DNA from: Aestuariicoccus sp032586235
GTDB lineage: Bacteria > Pseudomonadota > Alphaproteobacteria > Rhodobacterales > Rhodobacteraceae
DNA: 64,000 nt
NCBI RefSeq assembly: GCF_032586235.1
Contig: NZ_JAWHTD010000003.1
Coordinates: 124,001 to 188,000 of the forward strand
Reading direction: 5' to 3'
Part shown: piece after piece, positions 43,946-53,824 of the stretch
How positions within the stretch are numbered: the stretch's first letter is position 1
Layout: every line of letters begins with the position of its first letter
Notes under the pieces: model-generated
What the model was told of the DNA's origin: nothing
Database searches by the model: none
Seen by the model: the letters and a program-made list of their open reading frames with translations, nothing else
Translations under genes and position numbers: made by a program

Positions 43946-44117
43946 GATGTGACCTCCCAAGCTCACGATACCAGTTGCAGCCTGTGTGCTCGCGGAACGC
44001 TCCGCCGCACGACCGCCACTTTATGCGCCCGGGGGTCATCGCGTTTGACATTCATCAAGTTCGCGGCAGCGCGTGGCATCGGCAAGGCCAAGCCGCCGCG
44101 CAACAAAGCCGCGCAGC

Positions 44118-44145
44118 AAAAAAGAGGCCCGGAGGCCTCTTTTTC
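44118..44145. terminator. Bidirectional terminator after fabA
   Basis: The stem AGAGGCC / GGCCTCT (44123-44129 and 44134-44140) is flanked by an A run on the left and a T run on the right, so it can terminate in both directions. On the minus strand it ends fabA before the cytochrome gene. Confidence 0.85.
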
Positions 44146-44167
44146 ATACGTCGGTCAATGCGCCGGT

Positions 44168-44677
44168 TCAGCTTTCGGACAGGGCGACCTTCATGTCCTT
44201 GACCTGATAGATCACATCGCCATCCGCCTCGACGATGCCGTCGGCGACGCCCATGGTCAGGCGGCGGGTCTGCACGGCCTTGGTGAAATCCACCTTGTAG
44301 GTCAGCATCTTGCGGTCGGGGCGGACCATGCCGGTCAGCTTGACCTCGCCCACACCCAGCGCATAGCCGCGCCCCGGCCAGCCGCGCCAGCCGAGGTTGA
44401 AGCCTGTCAGCTGCCACAGCCCGTCGAGGCCGAGGCATCCAGGCATGATCGGATTGCCCGGGAAATGGCATTCAAAGAACCAAAGGTCCGGCGTGATGTC
44501 GAATTCCGCCACAACATGGCCCTTGCCGTGCAGGCCGCCATCGCCCGAAATATCGGTGATCCGGTCCATCATCAGCATGGGCGGCGCCGGCAGCTGCGCG
44601 TTGCCGGGGCCGAAAAGCTCGCCACGTGAGCATTTCAGCAGGTCGTCCTTGTCAAAACTCGTTGGATACTGCCCCAT
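44168..44677 (-). CDS. fabA: 3-hydroxydecanoyl-[acyl-carrier-protein] dehydratase
   Basis: A 169-residue hotdog-fold enzyme that dehydrates 3-hydroxydecanoyl-ACP and isomerises it to the cis-3 form, the branch point to unsaturated fatty acids. The catalytic His71 (ECHFPGNPIMPG) and Asp85 (LGLDGLWQL) match the E. coli numbering within one residue. A terminator follows, so it is transcribed on its own or with read-through to the cytochrome c gene. It is divergent from irr. Confidence 0.97.
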   Translation of the reverse strand: MGQYPTSFDKDDLLKCSRGELFGPGNAQLPAPPMLMMDRITDISGDGGLHGKGHVVAEFDITPDLWFFECHFPGNPIMPGCLGLDGLWQLTGFNLGWRGWPGRGYALGVGEVKLTGMVRPDRKMLTYKVDFTKAVQTRRLTMGVADGIVEADGDVIYQVKDMKVALSES

Positions 44678-44854
44678 CGCCTCGTGTCCCCGTTCCTATG
44701 CCTTCGGTGTCGAGATCCTCTAGCACCGCGCTTGCGGCAGGTGCAAGCCCGCGGCATTGCGCCCATTCTGCGCGCCTTCATGGGAAATTCATTTGAAATC
44801 CTCGCCCGCCGCGCTTTATATGCAGTGTTAAGGTAAGGGTTTGCAGGATAGAAA

Positions 44855-45271
44855 ATGACAACCGAAGCGATCACGCGCAGCACCAAATGGCTCGGGCAGG
44901 CGGGCCTGCGCCCGACGCGGCAACGTGTGGCGCTTGCGGCGCTCCTGATCGGCGACGGTCAAAATCGGCATGTCACCGCCGAAAGCCTTTTCGACTCGGC
45001 CAAGCAGCAGGGCGAAAGCGTGTCGCTGGCGACAGTTTACAACACGTTGCGGGCTTTCTGCGACGCGGGCCTGATGCAGGAAGTGACGGTGGACGGGTCG
45101 AAAAGCTATTTCGACACCAACACCCACGACCATCCGCATTTCTTCTGGGAGGACGAGGGGCGGCTGACCGATGCCCCCGCCGACCAGCTTGAGATCACGC
45201 GTCTGCCCGACGCGCCGGACGGGGCAGAAATTTCGGCGGTAGACGTGGTGATCCGCCTGCGGCGGACCTAG
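44855..45271 (+). CDS. irr: Iron response regulator Irr (Fur family)
   Basis: A 138-residue Fur-family regulator. LRPTRQRVALAALLI and VSLATVYNTLRAFCDAGLM form the winged-helix DNA-binding domain. The histidine-rich THDHPHFFWEDEG replaces the usual Fur metal site and matches Irr, the alphaproteobacterial regulator that responds to haem status. The rest of the dimerisation domain (SAVDVVIRLR) is present. It lies divergent from fabA, an arrangement conserved in many alphaproteobacteria. Irr usually represses iron-using genes under iron limitation. Confidence 0.92.
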   Translation: MTTEAITRSTKWLGQAGLRPTRQRVALAALLIGDGQNRHVTAESLFDSAKQQGESVSLATVYNTLRAFCDAGLMQEVTVDGSKSYFDTNTHDHPHFFWEDEGRLTDAPADQLEITRLPDAPDGAEISAVDVVIRLRRT

Positions 45272-45434
45272 GCTGTCCTGCCGGGCCTGCGGCTCTTGTG
45301 ATCCAGCGTCGGTCTTTCTTCGTACAAATTGGGCGGTGCCGGGTACCGGCGCCATGTCCTCTGCGGCTTTGTCTGGAACACACCAGCGAGGCACGGTAGA
45401 AAGGACCAATTTCGACCGGGGGAGGGGCAGCTTC

Positions 45435-47219
45435 GTGACCGTCTATCGCTCTATGTGCGCCGTGTTCTGTATGGGGCTGCTGGCGGCCGCTCCGCAGGCG
45501 CGGGCGCTGGACGACCTGCAGTTCCGCGTCGACACCGCGGATGAGGATTTCACCGCCCGCCTCAAGGATGCGTCGCTGTTGCGCGCGGCCAAATCCGAGG
45601 GCCGTGTCTTGCCCGAGGACCTGATGGCGACGGCTTTGGCGGATTACCGCCGACTGACCGAATACCTATATTCCGAAGGCTACTACGGCGGCACCGTCAA
45701 CATCCGCGTCGACGGGACCGAGGCTGCGGCGATCCCTGTTCTGTCGCCGCCCAGCCGCATCGGCATCATCGTGGTCGAAATCGACCCCGGCCCGCTCTAC
45801 CGCTTTTCCCGCGCGCAAGTGGCGCCGCTGGCCGAGGGCACCGAAATGCCCGAGGGCTTCCGCGAGGGGGAACCGGCCCCGGCGACCCTGGTCGGCGACG
45901 CGGTAGACGCCGCGGTCACCGGATGGCGCGAGGCGGGTCATGCCAAGGCCGAACCGGTTTCCGAAAAAGTCACCGCCAATCATTCCAGCGACACGCTATC
46001 GGCCGATGTCCGGATCGGCCCTGGGCCGCGCCTGCGGTTCGGCCGCCTTGAGGTGACGACACCCAGCGCCGTGCGCGCCGCGGCGATCCGGCGGATCGCG
46101 GGCCTGCCGCGCGGCGAGGTGTTCCACCCCGACGAGGTCGCCCGCTCGGCCGAGCGGCTGCGCCGGACCGAGGCGTTCTCTTCGGTCCAGCTGGTCGAGG
46201 GCGAAGCGGTGGGCGACGTGCTCGAGATGGAGGCCCGCGTGGCCGACCGCAAACCCCGGCGCATCGGTGCCGGGGCAGAGCTGTCGTCGCTCGACGGGGT
46301 GACGCTTTCGGGTTTCTGGCTGCACCGCAACATAGCGGGCGGCGCCGAACGGCTGCGTTTCGACGCCGAGGTGCGCAACATCGGCACCGTGACCGAGGAC
46401 ATCGACTATCTGCTGCGCGCGCGGCTCGACGTGCCCGCGGCCATCGGGCCGGACACGCATTTCTTCACCTTCGGGGAATACCTTCTCGAGGTCGAACCGG
46501 CCTACGAATCCGAACGCTTTGAATTCGGCGTCGGTCTGAGCCGGATCTGGTCCGAAGAGCTGACGACCGAACTTTATGTCGGCTATCTCGAGGCGGATAC
46601 GAAAACCGACCTGGGCGAGCAGTATTTCCAGCTGGTGCCGCTGCACGGCACGCTGGTCTACGACCGGCGCGACGACCCGCTGAACCCCAAGAACGGCTAT
46701 TACGTCAGCGTCGAGGCGACGCCCTACCTGGGTCTTGGCGACAGCGACAGCGGCGCGCGGCTTTTCGGCGATCTGCGCGGGTTCAAGTCGCTCGGAACCC
46801 GCAATGTCGTCGCGGGCCGCCTGCAGATGGGATCGGTCCTGGGCTCCGAGATCGACAACACGCTGCCGGAACTGCTCTTCGCCTCGGGTGGCGGCGGCAC
46901 GGTGCGCGGCCAGCCCTACAAGTCGCTGGATGTGGACCTGGGCGGCGGCGACCGGTCGGGCGGGCGCAGCTTTGTCGGCCTTTCGGCCGAACTGCGCACG
47001 TCGATCACCGAAAACATCGGCATCGTGGCCTTTGCCGACGCGGGCTATATCGGCGCCGAAAGCAGCTATGACGGCAACGGCGACTGGCATTCCGGCGCCG
47101 GGCTGGGGCTGCGCTACAACACCGGCATCGGCCCGATCCGCTTTGACGTCGCGATGCCCACGGGCGGCGACACCGGCGACGGCGTGCAGATCTACATCGG
47201 AATAGGACAAGCGTTTTGA
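45435..47219 (+). CDS. tamA: Translocation and assembly module protein TamA
   Basis: A 594-residue outer-membrane protein of the Omp85 family. The GTG at 45435 is chosen because GGAGGGG lies just upstream and it begins a signal peptide (VTVYRSMCAVFCMGLLAAAP, ending at QARA). Three POTRA-type domains cover about 25-265; the beta-barrel follows (VYDRRDDPLNPKNGYYVSVE, then LRYNTGIGPIRFDVAMP). It exports some autotransporters and outer-membrane proteins with TamB. tamB starts at the overlapping stop. Confidence 0.93.
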   Translation: MTVYRSMCAVFCMGLLAAAPQARALDDLQFRVDTADEDFTARLKDASLLRAAKSEGRVLPEDLMATALADYRRLTEYLYSEGYYGGTVNIRVDGTEAAAIPVLSPPSRIGIIVVEIDPGPLYRFSRAQVAPLAEGTEMPEGFREGEPAPATLVGDAVDAAVTGWREAGHAKAEPVSEKVTANHSSDTLSADVRIGPGPRLRFGRLEVTTPSAVRAAAIRRIAGLPRGEVFHPDEVARSAERLRRTEAFSSVQLVEGEAVGDVLEMEARVADRKPRRIGAGAELSSLDGVTLSGFWLHRNIAGGAERLRFDAEVRNIGTVTEDIDYLLRARLDVPAAIGPDTHFFTFGEYLLEVEPAYESERFEFGVGLSRIWSEELTTELYVGYLEADTKTDLGEQYFQLVPLHGTLVYDRRDDPLNPKNGYYVSVEATPYLGLGDSDSGARLFGDLRGFKSLGTRNVVAGRLQMGSVLGSEIDNTLPELLFASGGGGTVRGQPYKSLDVDLGGGDRSGGRSFVGLSAELRTSITENIGIVAFADAGYIGAESSYDGNGDWHSGAGLGLRYNTGIGPIRFDVAMPTGGDTGDGVQIYIGIGQAF

Positions 47220-50200
47220 GATTTCTCGCCGCTCTTCTTCTGGCGCTCTTTGCCTTTGCCCTGCCTGCGCAGGCGCAGGACGATCAGGACGACCGGGGTT
47301 ATCTTCAGGGCCTGCTGGAGGACGCGCTGTCCGACGCCGGGCGCGAGGTGCGGATCGTCGGCTTCGAAGGCGCGCTGAGCTCCGAGGCGACCATTCAGGA
47401 AATGACCATCGCCGATGGCGAAGGGATCTGGCTGCGGCTGCAGGACGTGGTCCTTGTCTGGAACCGCCGGGCGCTCTTTTCGGCGCGCATCCAGGTTGAT
47501 GAGCTGACGGCCACGACGCTCGACGTGCTGCGCGCGCCGGTGCCCGCGTCGGACCTGCCCCCGCCCGAGGCGAGCGGGCCGTTCCAGCTGCCGGACCTGC
47601 CGGTCGAGGTTCAGATCGGCAAGCTGGCCATCGGCGCGGTCAACCTGGGCGACTCGTTTCTCGGCCAGCCCATATCGCTGACGGTCGAAGGTTCTGCCGA
47701 TCTGGCCGGGGGCGAGGGCGGCGCCAATCTGAACGTCCGCCGGATCGACGGCCCCGAGGGGCAGTTCGACCTGGAGGGACGCTTTGCCAATGAAACCCGC
47801 CAGCTCGATCTGAAGCTGCTGCTGGCCGAGGGGCCGGGCGGGATCGCCGCGACGCTCATGAGCCTGCCCGGCACGCCGCCGGTGCGGCTCTCGGTCGAGG
47901 GCAGCGGCCCGCTGGGCGATTTCGGAGCGGGCATCGCTCTGGCCACCGACGGACAAGAGCGGATCACCGGCACCGTCGCCCTGCGAGGGGCCGAGGATGG
48001 CGGTTCGGCCTTTGGGGTCGATATAGCGGGCGACATTCGGCCGCTTCTGCTGCCGGACTACCACGAATTCTTCGGCCCGCGGATCGCGTTGCAGGCGGAC
48101 GGGGCGCAGCTGGCCGATGGCGGACTCAGGCTCGACCGGCTGGCGCTGAAGGCCGACGCCATATCGCTTGACGGCGCGGTCGAGCTTGGCCCCGACCAAT
48201 GGCCCCGCAACATAGATGTCGATCTCAGGATCGCCGACGCCACCGGCGCGCCGGTGCTGCTGGCCATACCCGGCGCGGAAACCCGCGTCGATCTTGCCGA
48301 TCTGGTGATCCGCTACGACGCCGAACGCGATGACGGCTGGTCGGCTGAGGGACGCATCGACGGGCTGACGCGGCCCGATCTGAGCATTGGCAGCATCGCG
48401 CTGAACGGTTCGGGCCGCATCCGGCGCGGCGACGGCGTGTCGCTGGGCGAGGTCAGCGGCTCGCTGAACCTCGACACGGGCGGCATCGCGCTGGCGGACC
48501 CGGCGCTGGCGCAGGCCGTCGGCGACAGCGCCTCGGGCGCGCTGAGCATCGACTGGCAGCCCGGCGCGCCTTTGCGCATCGCCGACATCGCGCTGAGCGC
48601 GGCAGGCGCGCGGCTGACCGGCAACGCCGCGCTGGCCGGGGTCGACGGCGGCGTCGATCTGAACATCTCGGGCGATCTGGGCCTGATCGCCGACGACATC
48701 TCGCGCTTTTCCGGACTGGCCGGGCGCGACCTGGGCGGGTCGGTCGATGTGGTCGCCACGGTGCAGGCGCAGCCGGTGTCCGGGTCCTTCGACGTGGATC
48801 TCAAGGGCCGGGCAACCGACCTTGCCACATCCATCCCCGAAGCCGACCGCCTGCTGGCCGGATCGACGCAACTGCGCCTGAGCGCCCGGCGCGACACCGG
48901 CGGCACGGTGCTGCGCGACTTTGCGGTGGACGGCGATTTCATCGACGTCACGGCGCAGGCCGAGCTGCGCAGCGGCGCAAGCGCCGGACGCTTCGACCTG
49001 ACCCTGCCCGACCTCTCGGTGCCGCTGCCCGACCTGCCGGGGCGCGCAAACCTGACCGGCACGTTCCGCGAAACCGATGCGGCCTGGCTGCTTGACGTGA
49101 TGGCCGAGGGGCCGGGCGCGGCCCGGTTCGACGGCGACGTGTCGCTGGCCAAAGCAGAGACCGGGCTGGGCCCCATTGCCGCCGATGGCCAGCTGAGCGT
49201 CGGCGCCCTGGCGGATTTCGCCGCCGTCGCGCAGCGGAACCTGGGCGGCGCGGTCGATCTGGCCGGGCAAGTCACCTTCGATCCGGCGGGCAACGCCCTC
49301 AGCGCGGTGCTGGACGGGTCGGCGACCGATCTGGCGGTCGCCATCGACCCGGTCGACCGTCTGCTGCGCGGCGAGACGCGGCTGCGCGTCGACGTCGATC
49401 AGGCCGGGCCGCGCATTGCCATCAACGAGCTCTTCATCGATGGGCAGGCCATCGACCTGACCGCCGAGGGCGTGATCGAACCCGACGCCAGCGCTGCCCG
49501 CTTCGACCTGTCGGTGCCGGATGTGTCCGTCCCCCTGCCCCAGCTTTCCGGCCCGCTGCGCCTGAACGGCACGGCGCGCGAGGATGCGGCGAAATGGGAC
49601 CTGGCGCTTGACGCCACAGCCCCCGGCGACAGCCGTTTCGACGGCACCGTCACGCTGGAAAAAGCCGATGGCGAGATCGTCGCGGTCGACGCCGACGGCG
49701 CGCTGGCGCTGAACCGTCTGGCGGCCTATGCCGGGCTTGCGGGCCGCGCGCTCGGCGGCGCGGTGCGCCTTGACGGCGGCGGCCGCTATGATCTGCGCGA
49801 CGGCAGCGCCAGCGCCCGGCTGACCGGGCGAGCAGAGGACATCGCCACCGGCATCGCCACGGTCGACGCGCTGACGCGCGGCGCCACGGACCTGACGCTG
49901 GACGCGCGGCGCAATGCCGACGGCACGCTGATCTTCGACACGCTCGATCTGGGCAACCCGCAGCTGACCGCCGATCTGACCGGCTCGCTCGGTCCGACCC
50001 GCAGCCGCCTGCGCTTTGACGTTCTGCTGCGCAACCTCGGCCTCGTGGCCCCCGGTTTCGACGGCCCCGCCAGCGCGCGCGGCACAGCACAGCGCGACAC
50101 CGGCGACTGGACCATCGACACCGCCCTCACCGGCCCCGGCGGCACCGAGGCACAGGCCAACGGCACCCTCGCCCCCGGCTTTGACCGCGCCAACCTGAGC

Positions 50201-51490
50201 CTTGCCGGGCAGGCGCCGCTGGGCCTTGCCAACCGGTTCATCGAGCCGCGCCTTCTGACCGGACTGGCAAGCTTCGACCTTGCGCTCAACGGTCCGCTGG
50301 CCCTGTCGTCGGTGTCGGGCAGCGTTCGCAGCACCGGCGCGGAATTCATCCTGCCGACCATGGCGCAGGCGCTGCGCGACATGAATGTCGACGTGGCGCT
50401 TTCGGGCGGACGGGCCTCGGTGTCGGTGGACGCGCAGCCGGCCAAGGGCGGGCGGATCGAAGCCTCGGGCCCGATCACCTTGTCGGCCCCCTTCCCTGCC
50501 GATCTGACCATCGCGCTGATCGGCGTGCAGGTCGAAGAACCGGGGCTCTTCGAGACCAGCGTCGACGGTCGTCTGACCTTCAGCGGCCCGCTGACGGGCG
50601 GCGCGCGGCTGGGCGGCCGGATCGACCTGGGCACGGTCGAGGTGCGTATCCCCGAAACCGGGCTGGGGGGCCCGAGCCGGGCGTTTGAGCTGACCCATGT
50701 CAACGAACCCGCGCCCGTCCGCAGCAGCCGCGCCCGCGCCGGTCTGCTCGAGGAGGGCACCGGCGGTTCGGGCGTCGGCGGCGGTGGCGGGGCGGTCTAT
50801 CCGCTCGACCTGACGATCAACGCGCCCGCGCGGATTTTCATCCGGGGCCGCGGGCTGGACGCCGAGCTGGGCGGGCAATTGCGCGTGACCGGCAGCACCG
50901 CCGAGGTCGTGCCGCAAGGCCGCTTCGACCTGATCCGCGGGCGGCTCGACCTTCTGGGCCAGCGGCTGCTGCTGTCCGAGGGCTATGCCCAGCTGCAAGG
51001 CGATTTCGACCCCTATCTGCGCCTGCAGGCCGATGCCGAACGCGACGAGACGGTGATCCGGATCATCGTGCAGGGGCTGGCTTCGTCGCCCGATGTCGTG
51101 ATTACCTCGGTCCCGGAACGCCCCGAGGAAGAGGTGCTGGCGCTGCTGCTTTTCGGCCGTGATGTGACCGACATCTCGGCGCTTCAGGCGCTGCGCATCG
51201 CGGCGGCGGTCAACACGCTTGCCGGGCGCGGCGGCGGCGGGATCGTCGACCGGCTGCGCATGGGCTTCGGGCTCGACGAGCTGGACCTGGAAACCAACGC
51301 CGACGGCACGACCGATCTGCGGGTGGGCAAGTATCTGTCCGACAACGTCTATACCGACGTCACGGTGGGCGCGACCGGCGACACCGAGATCAACCTCAAC
51401 CTGTCGATCTCCAAGAGCGTCACGGCACGGGGATCGGTCGGTTCGGATGGCGACACCAGCGTCGGGATCTTCTTCGAAAAGGATTACTAG
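47216..51490 (+). CDS. tamB: Translocation and assembly module protein TamB
   Basis: A 1424-residue protein. The start is TTG at 47216, overlapping the tamA stop by four bases; it begins MRFLAALLLALFAFALPAQA, a signal anchor. The middle is a long, repetitive beta-rich region of acidic and Gly-rich segments, forming the hydrophobic groove of TamB-type bridge proteins. A Gly-rich linker (GTGGSGVGGGGG) precedes the C-terminal TamB/DUF490 domain, with FLIRG-type and ALLLFGRDVTDISALQ blocks. It links inner and outer membranes, with TamA or in lipid transport. Confidence 0.94.
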   Translation: MRFLAALLLALFAFALPAQAQDDQDDRGYLQGLLEDALSDAGREVRIVGFEGALSSEATIQEMTIADGEGIWLRLQDVVLVWNRRALFSARIQVDELTATTLDVLRAPVPASDLPPPEASGPFQLPDLPVEVQIGKLAIGAVNLGDSFLGQPISLTVEGSADLAGGEGGANLNVRRIDGPEGQFDLEGRFANETRQLDLKLLLAEGPGGIAATLMSLPGTPPVRLSVEGSGPLGDFGAGIALATDGQERITGTVALRGAEDGGSAFGVDIAGDIRPLLLPDYHEFFGPRIALQADGAQLADGGLRLDRLALKADAISLDGAVELGPDQWPRNIDVDLRIADATGAPVLLAIPGAETRVDLADLVIRYDAERDDGWSAEGRIDGLTRPDLSIGSIALNGSGRIRRGDGVSLGEVSGSLNLDTGGIALADPALAQAVGDSASGALSIDWQPGAPLRIADIALSAAGARLTGNAALAGVDGGVDLNISGDLGLIADDISRFSGLAGRDLGGSVDVVATVQAQPVSGSFDVDLKGRATDLATSIPEADRLLAGSTQLRLSARRDTGGTVLRDFAVDGDFIDVTAQAELRSGASAGRFDLTLPDLSVPLPDLPGRANLTGTFRETDAAWLLDVMAEGPGAARFDGDVSLAKAETGLGPIAADGQLSVGALADFAAVAQRNLGGAVDLAGQVTFDPAGNALSAVLDGSATDLAVAIDPVDRLLRGETRLRVDVDQAGPRIAINELFIDGQAIDLTAEGVIEPDASAARFDLSVPDVSVPLPQLSGPLRLNGTAREDAAKWDLALDATAPGDSRFDGTVTLEKADGEIVAVDADGALALNRLAAYAGLAGRALGGAVRLDGGGRYDLRDGSASARLTGRAEDIATGIATVDALTRGATDLTLDARRNADGTLIFDTLDLGNPQLTADLTGSLGPTRSRLRFDVLLRNLGLVAPGFDGPASARGTAQRDTGDWTIDTALTGPGGTEAQANGTLAPGFDRANLSLAGQAPLGLANRFIEPRLLTGLASFDLALNGPLALSSVSGSVRSTGAEFILPTMAQALRDMNVDVALSGGRASVSVDAQPAKGGRIEASGPITLSAPFPADLTIALIGVQVEEPGLFETSVDGRLTFSGPLTGGARLGGRIDLGTVEVRIPETGLGGPSRAFELTHVNEPAPVRSSRARAGLLEEGTGGSGVGGGGGAVYPLDLTINAPARIFIRGRGLDAELGGQLRVTGSTAEVVPQGRFDLIRGRLDLLGQRLLLSEGYAQLQGDFDPYLRLQADAERDETVIRIIVQGLASSPDVVITSVPERPEEEVLALLLFGRDVTDISALQALRIAAAVNTLAGRGGGGIVDRLRMGFGLDELDLETNADGTTDLRVGKYLSDNVYTDVTVGATGDTEINLNLSISKSVTARGSVGSDGDTSVGIFFEKDY

Positions 51491-51614
51491 GCGCCCCCGG
51501 CGCCTTGGCCCGGGCATGAACGACGCGAAACGACGCTTTTCGCACATCTCCTGTCCGGTCCGGGTTTGACAAGCCGCGCCGCGCCGCGCCTCATGGCGTG
51601 GCAACGGAGGCGCC

Positions 51615-52685
51615 ATGACACCTGACCTTATCCTCAACCGGTTCCGCGGCGGCGATGCCGCGTTCGAGCTGCCCGACGACATCCCCTTCCCCTCGGACGA
51701 TCCTGCGCCGGTGCTGGCCTTGCTGGCGCAATGCCCGGCCGCGGGCGCGACGCCGCTGACAGACCTGCCCGGCGTGGCCGAGGCCGCCGGTGTGGCCCAG
51801 GTCTGGGCCAAGGACGAACGCGGGCGCATGGGGCTGGGCAGCTTCAAGGCGCTGGGGGCGGCGCATGTGATCGCCCGGGCCGCCGCCGACACCGGGGCCG
51901 AGGATCTGTCGCAGGCGCTGGCGGGCCGGACCTATGTCACCGCAAGCGCGGGCAATCACGGGCTGTCGGTCGCGGCCGGGGCGCGGGTCTTTGGCGCTAG
52001 GGCCGTGGTGTACCTGTCGGACACCGTGCCCGACGCCTTCGCCCAGCGGCTGGCGGCCCAGGGGGCCGAGGTCGTCCGCGCGGGCCGCGACTACGAGGCC
52101 AGCATGGACGCCGCCGCCCATGCCGCCGCCGAAAAAGGCTGGACGCTGCTGTCGGACAGCTCTTGGCCCGGCTACACAGAGTCCCCTTGGATATTAATGC
52201 AGGGCTACCTGGCGATCATGGCCGAGGTCGCCGACCAGATCGACGCCGCCCCCACCCATGTGGTGGTGCAGGGCGGGGTCGGCGGGCTGGCAGCGGCGGT
52301 AGCCGCGGCCACGCGCAAGACCTGGGGCGACGCGCCTAAGGTCGTCGTGGTCGAACCCGCCTGGGCCCCCTGCATCGCCGCCTCGCTCGAGGCGGGGCGC
52401 TTTACGCCGGTGACCGGTCCGGTGTCGTCTATGGGCCGGCTCGACTGCAAGGAGGCGTCGCTTATCGCGCTGCGCGGGCTGGCGCGCGACGCGGACGCCG
52501 CCGTCAGCCTGAGCGACGCCGAGGTCGAGGCCGCCCTGCCCGCGCTCGCCGCGCAGGGCATGGCGACGACGCCCTCGGGCGGGGCGGGGCTGGCGCTGCT
52601 CATGAACCTGGACCGCAGGCGCGAGGCACTGGGGATCGACGCGAATTCCCGGATCCTGACCTTCGTCACCGAAGCGCCCGAATGA
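51615..52685 (+). CDS. PLP-dependent lyase, diaminopropionate ammonia-lyase-like
   Basis: A 356-residue fold-type II PLP enzyme. Lys78 in GLGSFKALGAAHV is the PLP lysine; SAGNHGLSVAAGARVFGARA and GGVGGLAAAVAAAT bind cofactor phosphate and carboxylate, and STGESPWILMQGY-like SWPGYTESPWILMQGY is characteristic of diaminopropionate ammonia-lyase (DpaL). It is about 40 residues shorter than typical DpaL. It starts a three-gene operon whose next member overlaps by four bases. Whether it deaminates 2,3-diaminopropionate or a related amino acid is unknown. Confidence 0.82.
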   Translation: MTPDLILNRFRGGDAAFELPDDIPFPSDDPAPVLALLAQCPAAGATPLTDLPGVAEAAGVAQVWAKDERGRMGLGSFKALGAAHVIARAAADTGAEDLSQALAGRTYVTASAGNHGLSVAAGARVFGARAVVYLSDTVPDAFAQRLAAQGAEVVRAGRDYEASMDAAAHAAAEKGWTLLSDSSWPGYTESPWILMQGYLAIMAEVADQIDAAPTHVVVQGGVGGLAAAVAAATRKTWGDAPKVVVVEPAWAPCIAASLEAGRFTPVTGPVSSMGRLDCKEASLIALRGLARDADAAVSLSDAEVEAALPALAAQGMATTPSGGAGLALLMNLDRRREALGIDANSRILTFVTEAPE

Positions 52686-53824
52686 CGCTGCCGCCCGGGG
52701 AATACGCCGACCGCCGCCAACGCGCGCAGGCGCTGATGGCCAAGGCCGGTCTGGCCGCGCTCTTGCTGACGACCGAACCCGAGGTGCGCTATTTCACCGG
52801 CTATCTGACGCGCTTCTGGGAAAGCCCGACCCGGCCGTGGTTCCTGATCCTGCCCGCCAGCGGCGCGCCCGTGGCCGTGATCCCCGCCATCGGCGCGCCG
52901 CTGATGCGCCGCAGCGGTGTCGAGGACATCCGCAGCTGGAACGCCCCCGACCTGACCGACGACGGCATCGGGCTCTTGACCGACACCCTGCGCGAGCTGA
53001 CGGGCACCAACGGGGCCATCGGCCTGCCCATGGGGCACGAGACCCACCTGCGCATGCCGCTGGCGGATTTCCGGCGGCTGGGTGACACACTCGGACCCAG
53101 CCGGCTGACGGATGACCGGGGCATCCTGCGTCGCCTGCGGATGGTGAAATCCGAGGCCGAGATCGCCCTGATCCGCGAGGCCTGCGGCATCGCCGACCGT
53201 GCCTTCGCCCGCGTGCCTCAGATCGCCCGCGCGGGGGTCGGCCTCGACCGGGTGTTCCGCGATTTCCAGCGGCTCTGCCTCGACGAAGGCGCGGATTTCG
53301 TGCCTTACCTCGCAGGGGCCGCCGAGACCGGGGGCTACGCCGACGTCATCTCACCCGCCACAGCTACGCCGCTGGCGGCGGGGGACGTGCTGATGCTGGA
53401 TACCGGGCTGACCCGCCAGGGTTATTTCTGCGATTTCGACCGGAATTATTCGGTCGGCCCGCCCACCGCCGAGGTCGCCGCCGCCCATGCACGGCTGATC
53501 GACGCCACCCGCGCCGGGTTCGACGCGGCCCGCCCGGGGGCAAGCGCTGCCGATCTCTTCCACGCCATGGCGGCGGTCTGCGGCGCCGGTCCCGAGGACG
53601 GGCGGCTGGGCCACGGGCTGGGGATGCAGCTGACCGAATGGCCCTCGCTCATCCCCGGCGATCACACGGTGCTGGAGCCCGGCATGGTGCTGACGCTGGA
53701 ACCCTTCGTGCGCACCGGCCCCGGCAGGCTGATGGTGCACGAGGAAAACATCGTGATCCGGGACGCGCGCGCCGAATGGCTGTCGACGCCCGCCACCGCC
53801 GCAATCCCCGTACTGGAGGCCTGA
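52682..53824 (+). CDS. M24 peptidase-fold hydrolase (Xaa-Pro dipeptidase/creatinase type)
   Basis: A 380-residue protein with a creatinase N-terminal domain (residues 1-150) and an M24 pita-bread domain. The five metal ligands are present: Asp240 (MLDTG), Asp251 (CDFDR), His311 (GHGLG), Glu340 (LEPF) and Glu354 or 355 (VHEEN). Homologues cleave Xaa-Pro dipeptides, creatine or ectoine. The overlap with the PLP lyase gene is four bases (ATGA) and with the racemase gene one base. It likely hydrolyses an amide that feeds the neighbouring enzymes. Confidence 0.86.
   Translation: MTLPPGEYADRRQRAQALMAKAGLAALLLTTEPEVRYFTGYLTRFWESPTRPWFLILPASGAPVAVIPAIGAPLMRRSGVEDIRSWNAPDLTDDGIGLLTDTLRELTGTNGAIGLPMGHETHLRMPLADFRRLGDTLGPSRLTDDRGILRRLRMVKSEAEIALIREACGIADRAFARVPQIARAGVGLDRVFRDFQRLCLDEGADFVPYLAGAAETGGYADVISPATATPLAAGDVLMLDTGLTRQGYFCDFDRNYSVGPPTAEVAAAHARLIDATRAGFDAARPGASAADLFHAMAAVCGAGPEDGRLGHGLGMQLTEWPSLIPGDHTVLEPGMVLTLEPFVRTGPGRLMVHEENIVIRDARAEWLSTPATAAIPVLEA

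Noticed and set aside
47192..51892. Open frame of 1566 codons on the minus strand
   Set aside because: Antisense to tamB, with the same shadow composition and no recognisable domain. tamB has a signal anchor, coupling to tamA and the DUF490 end.
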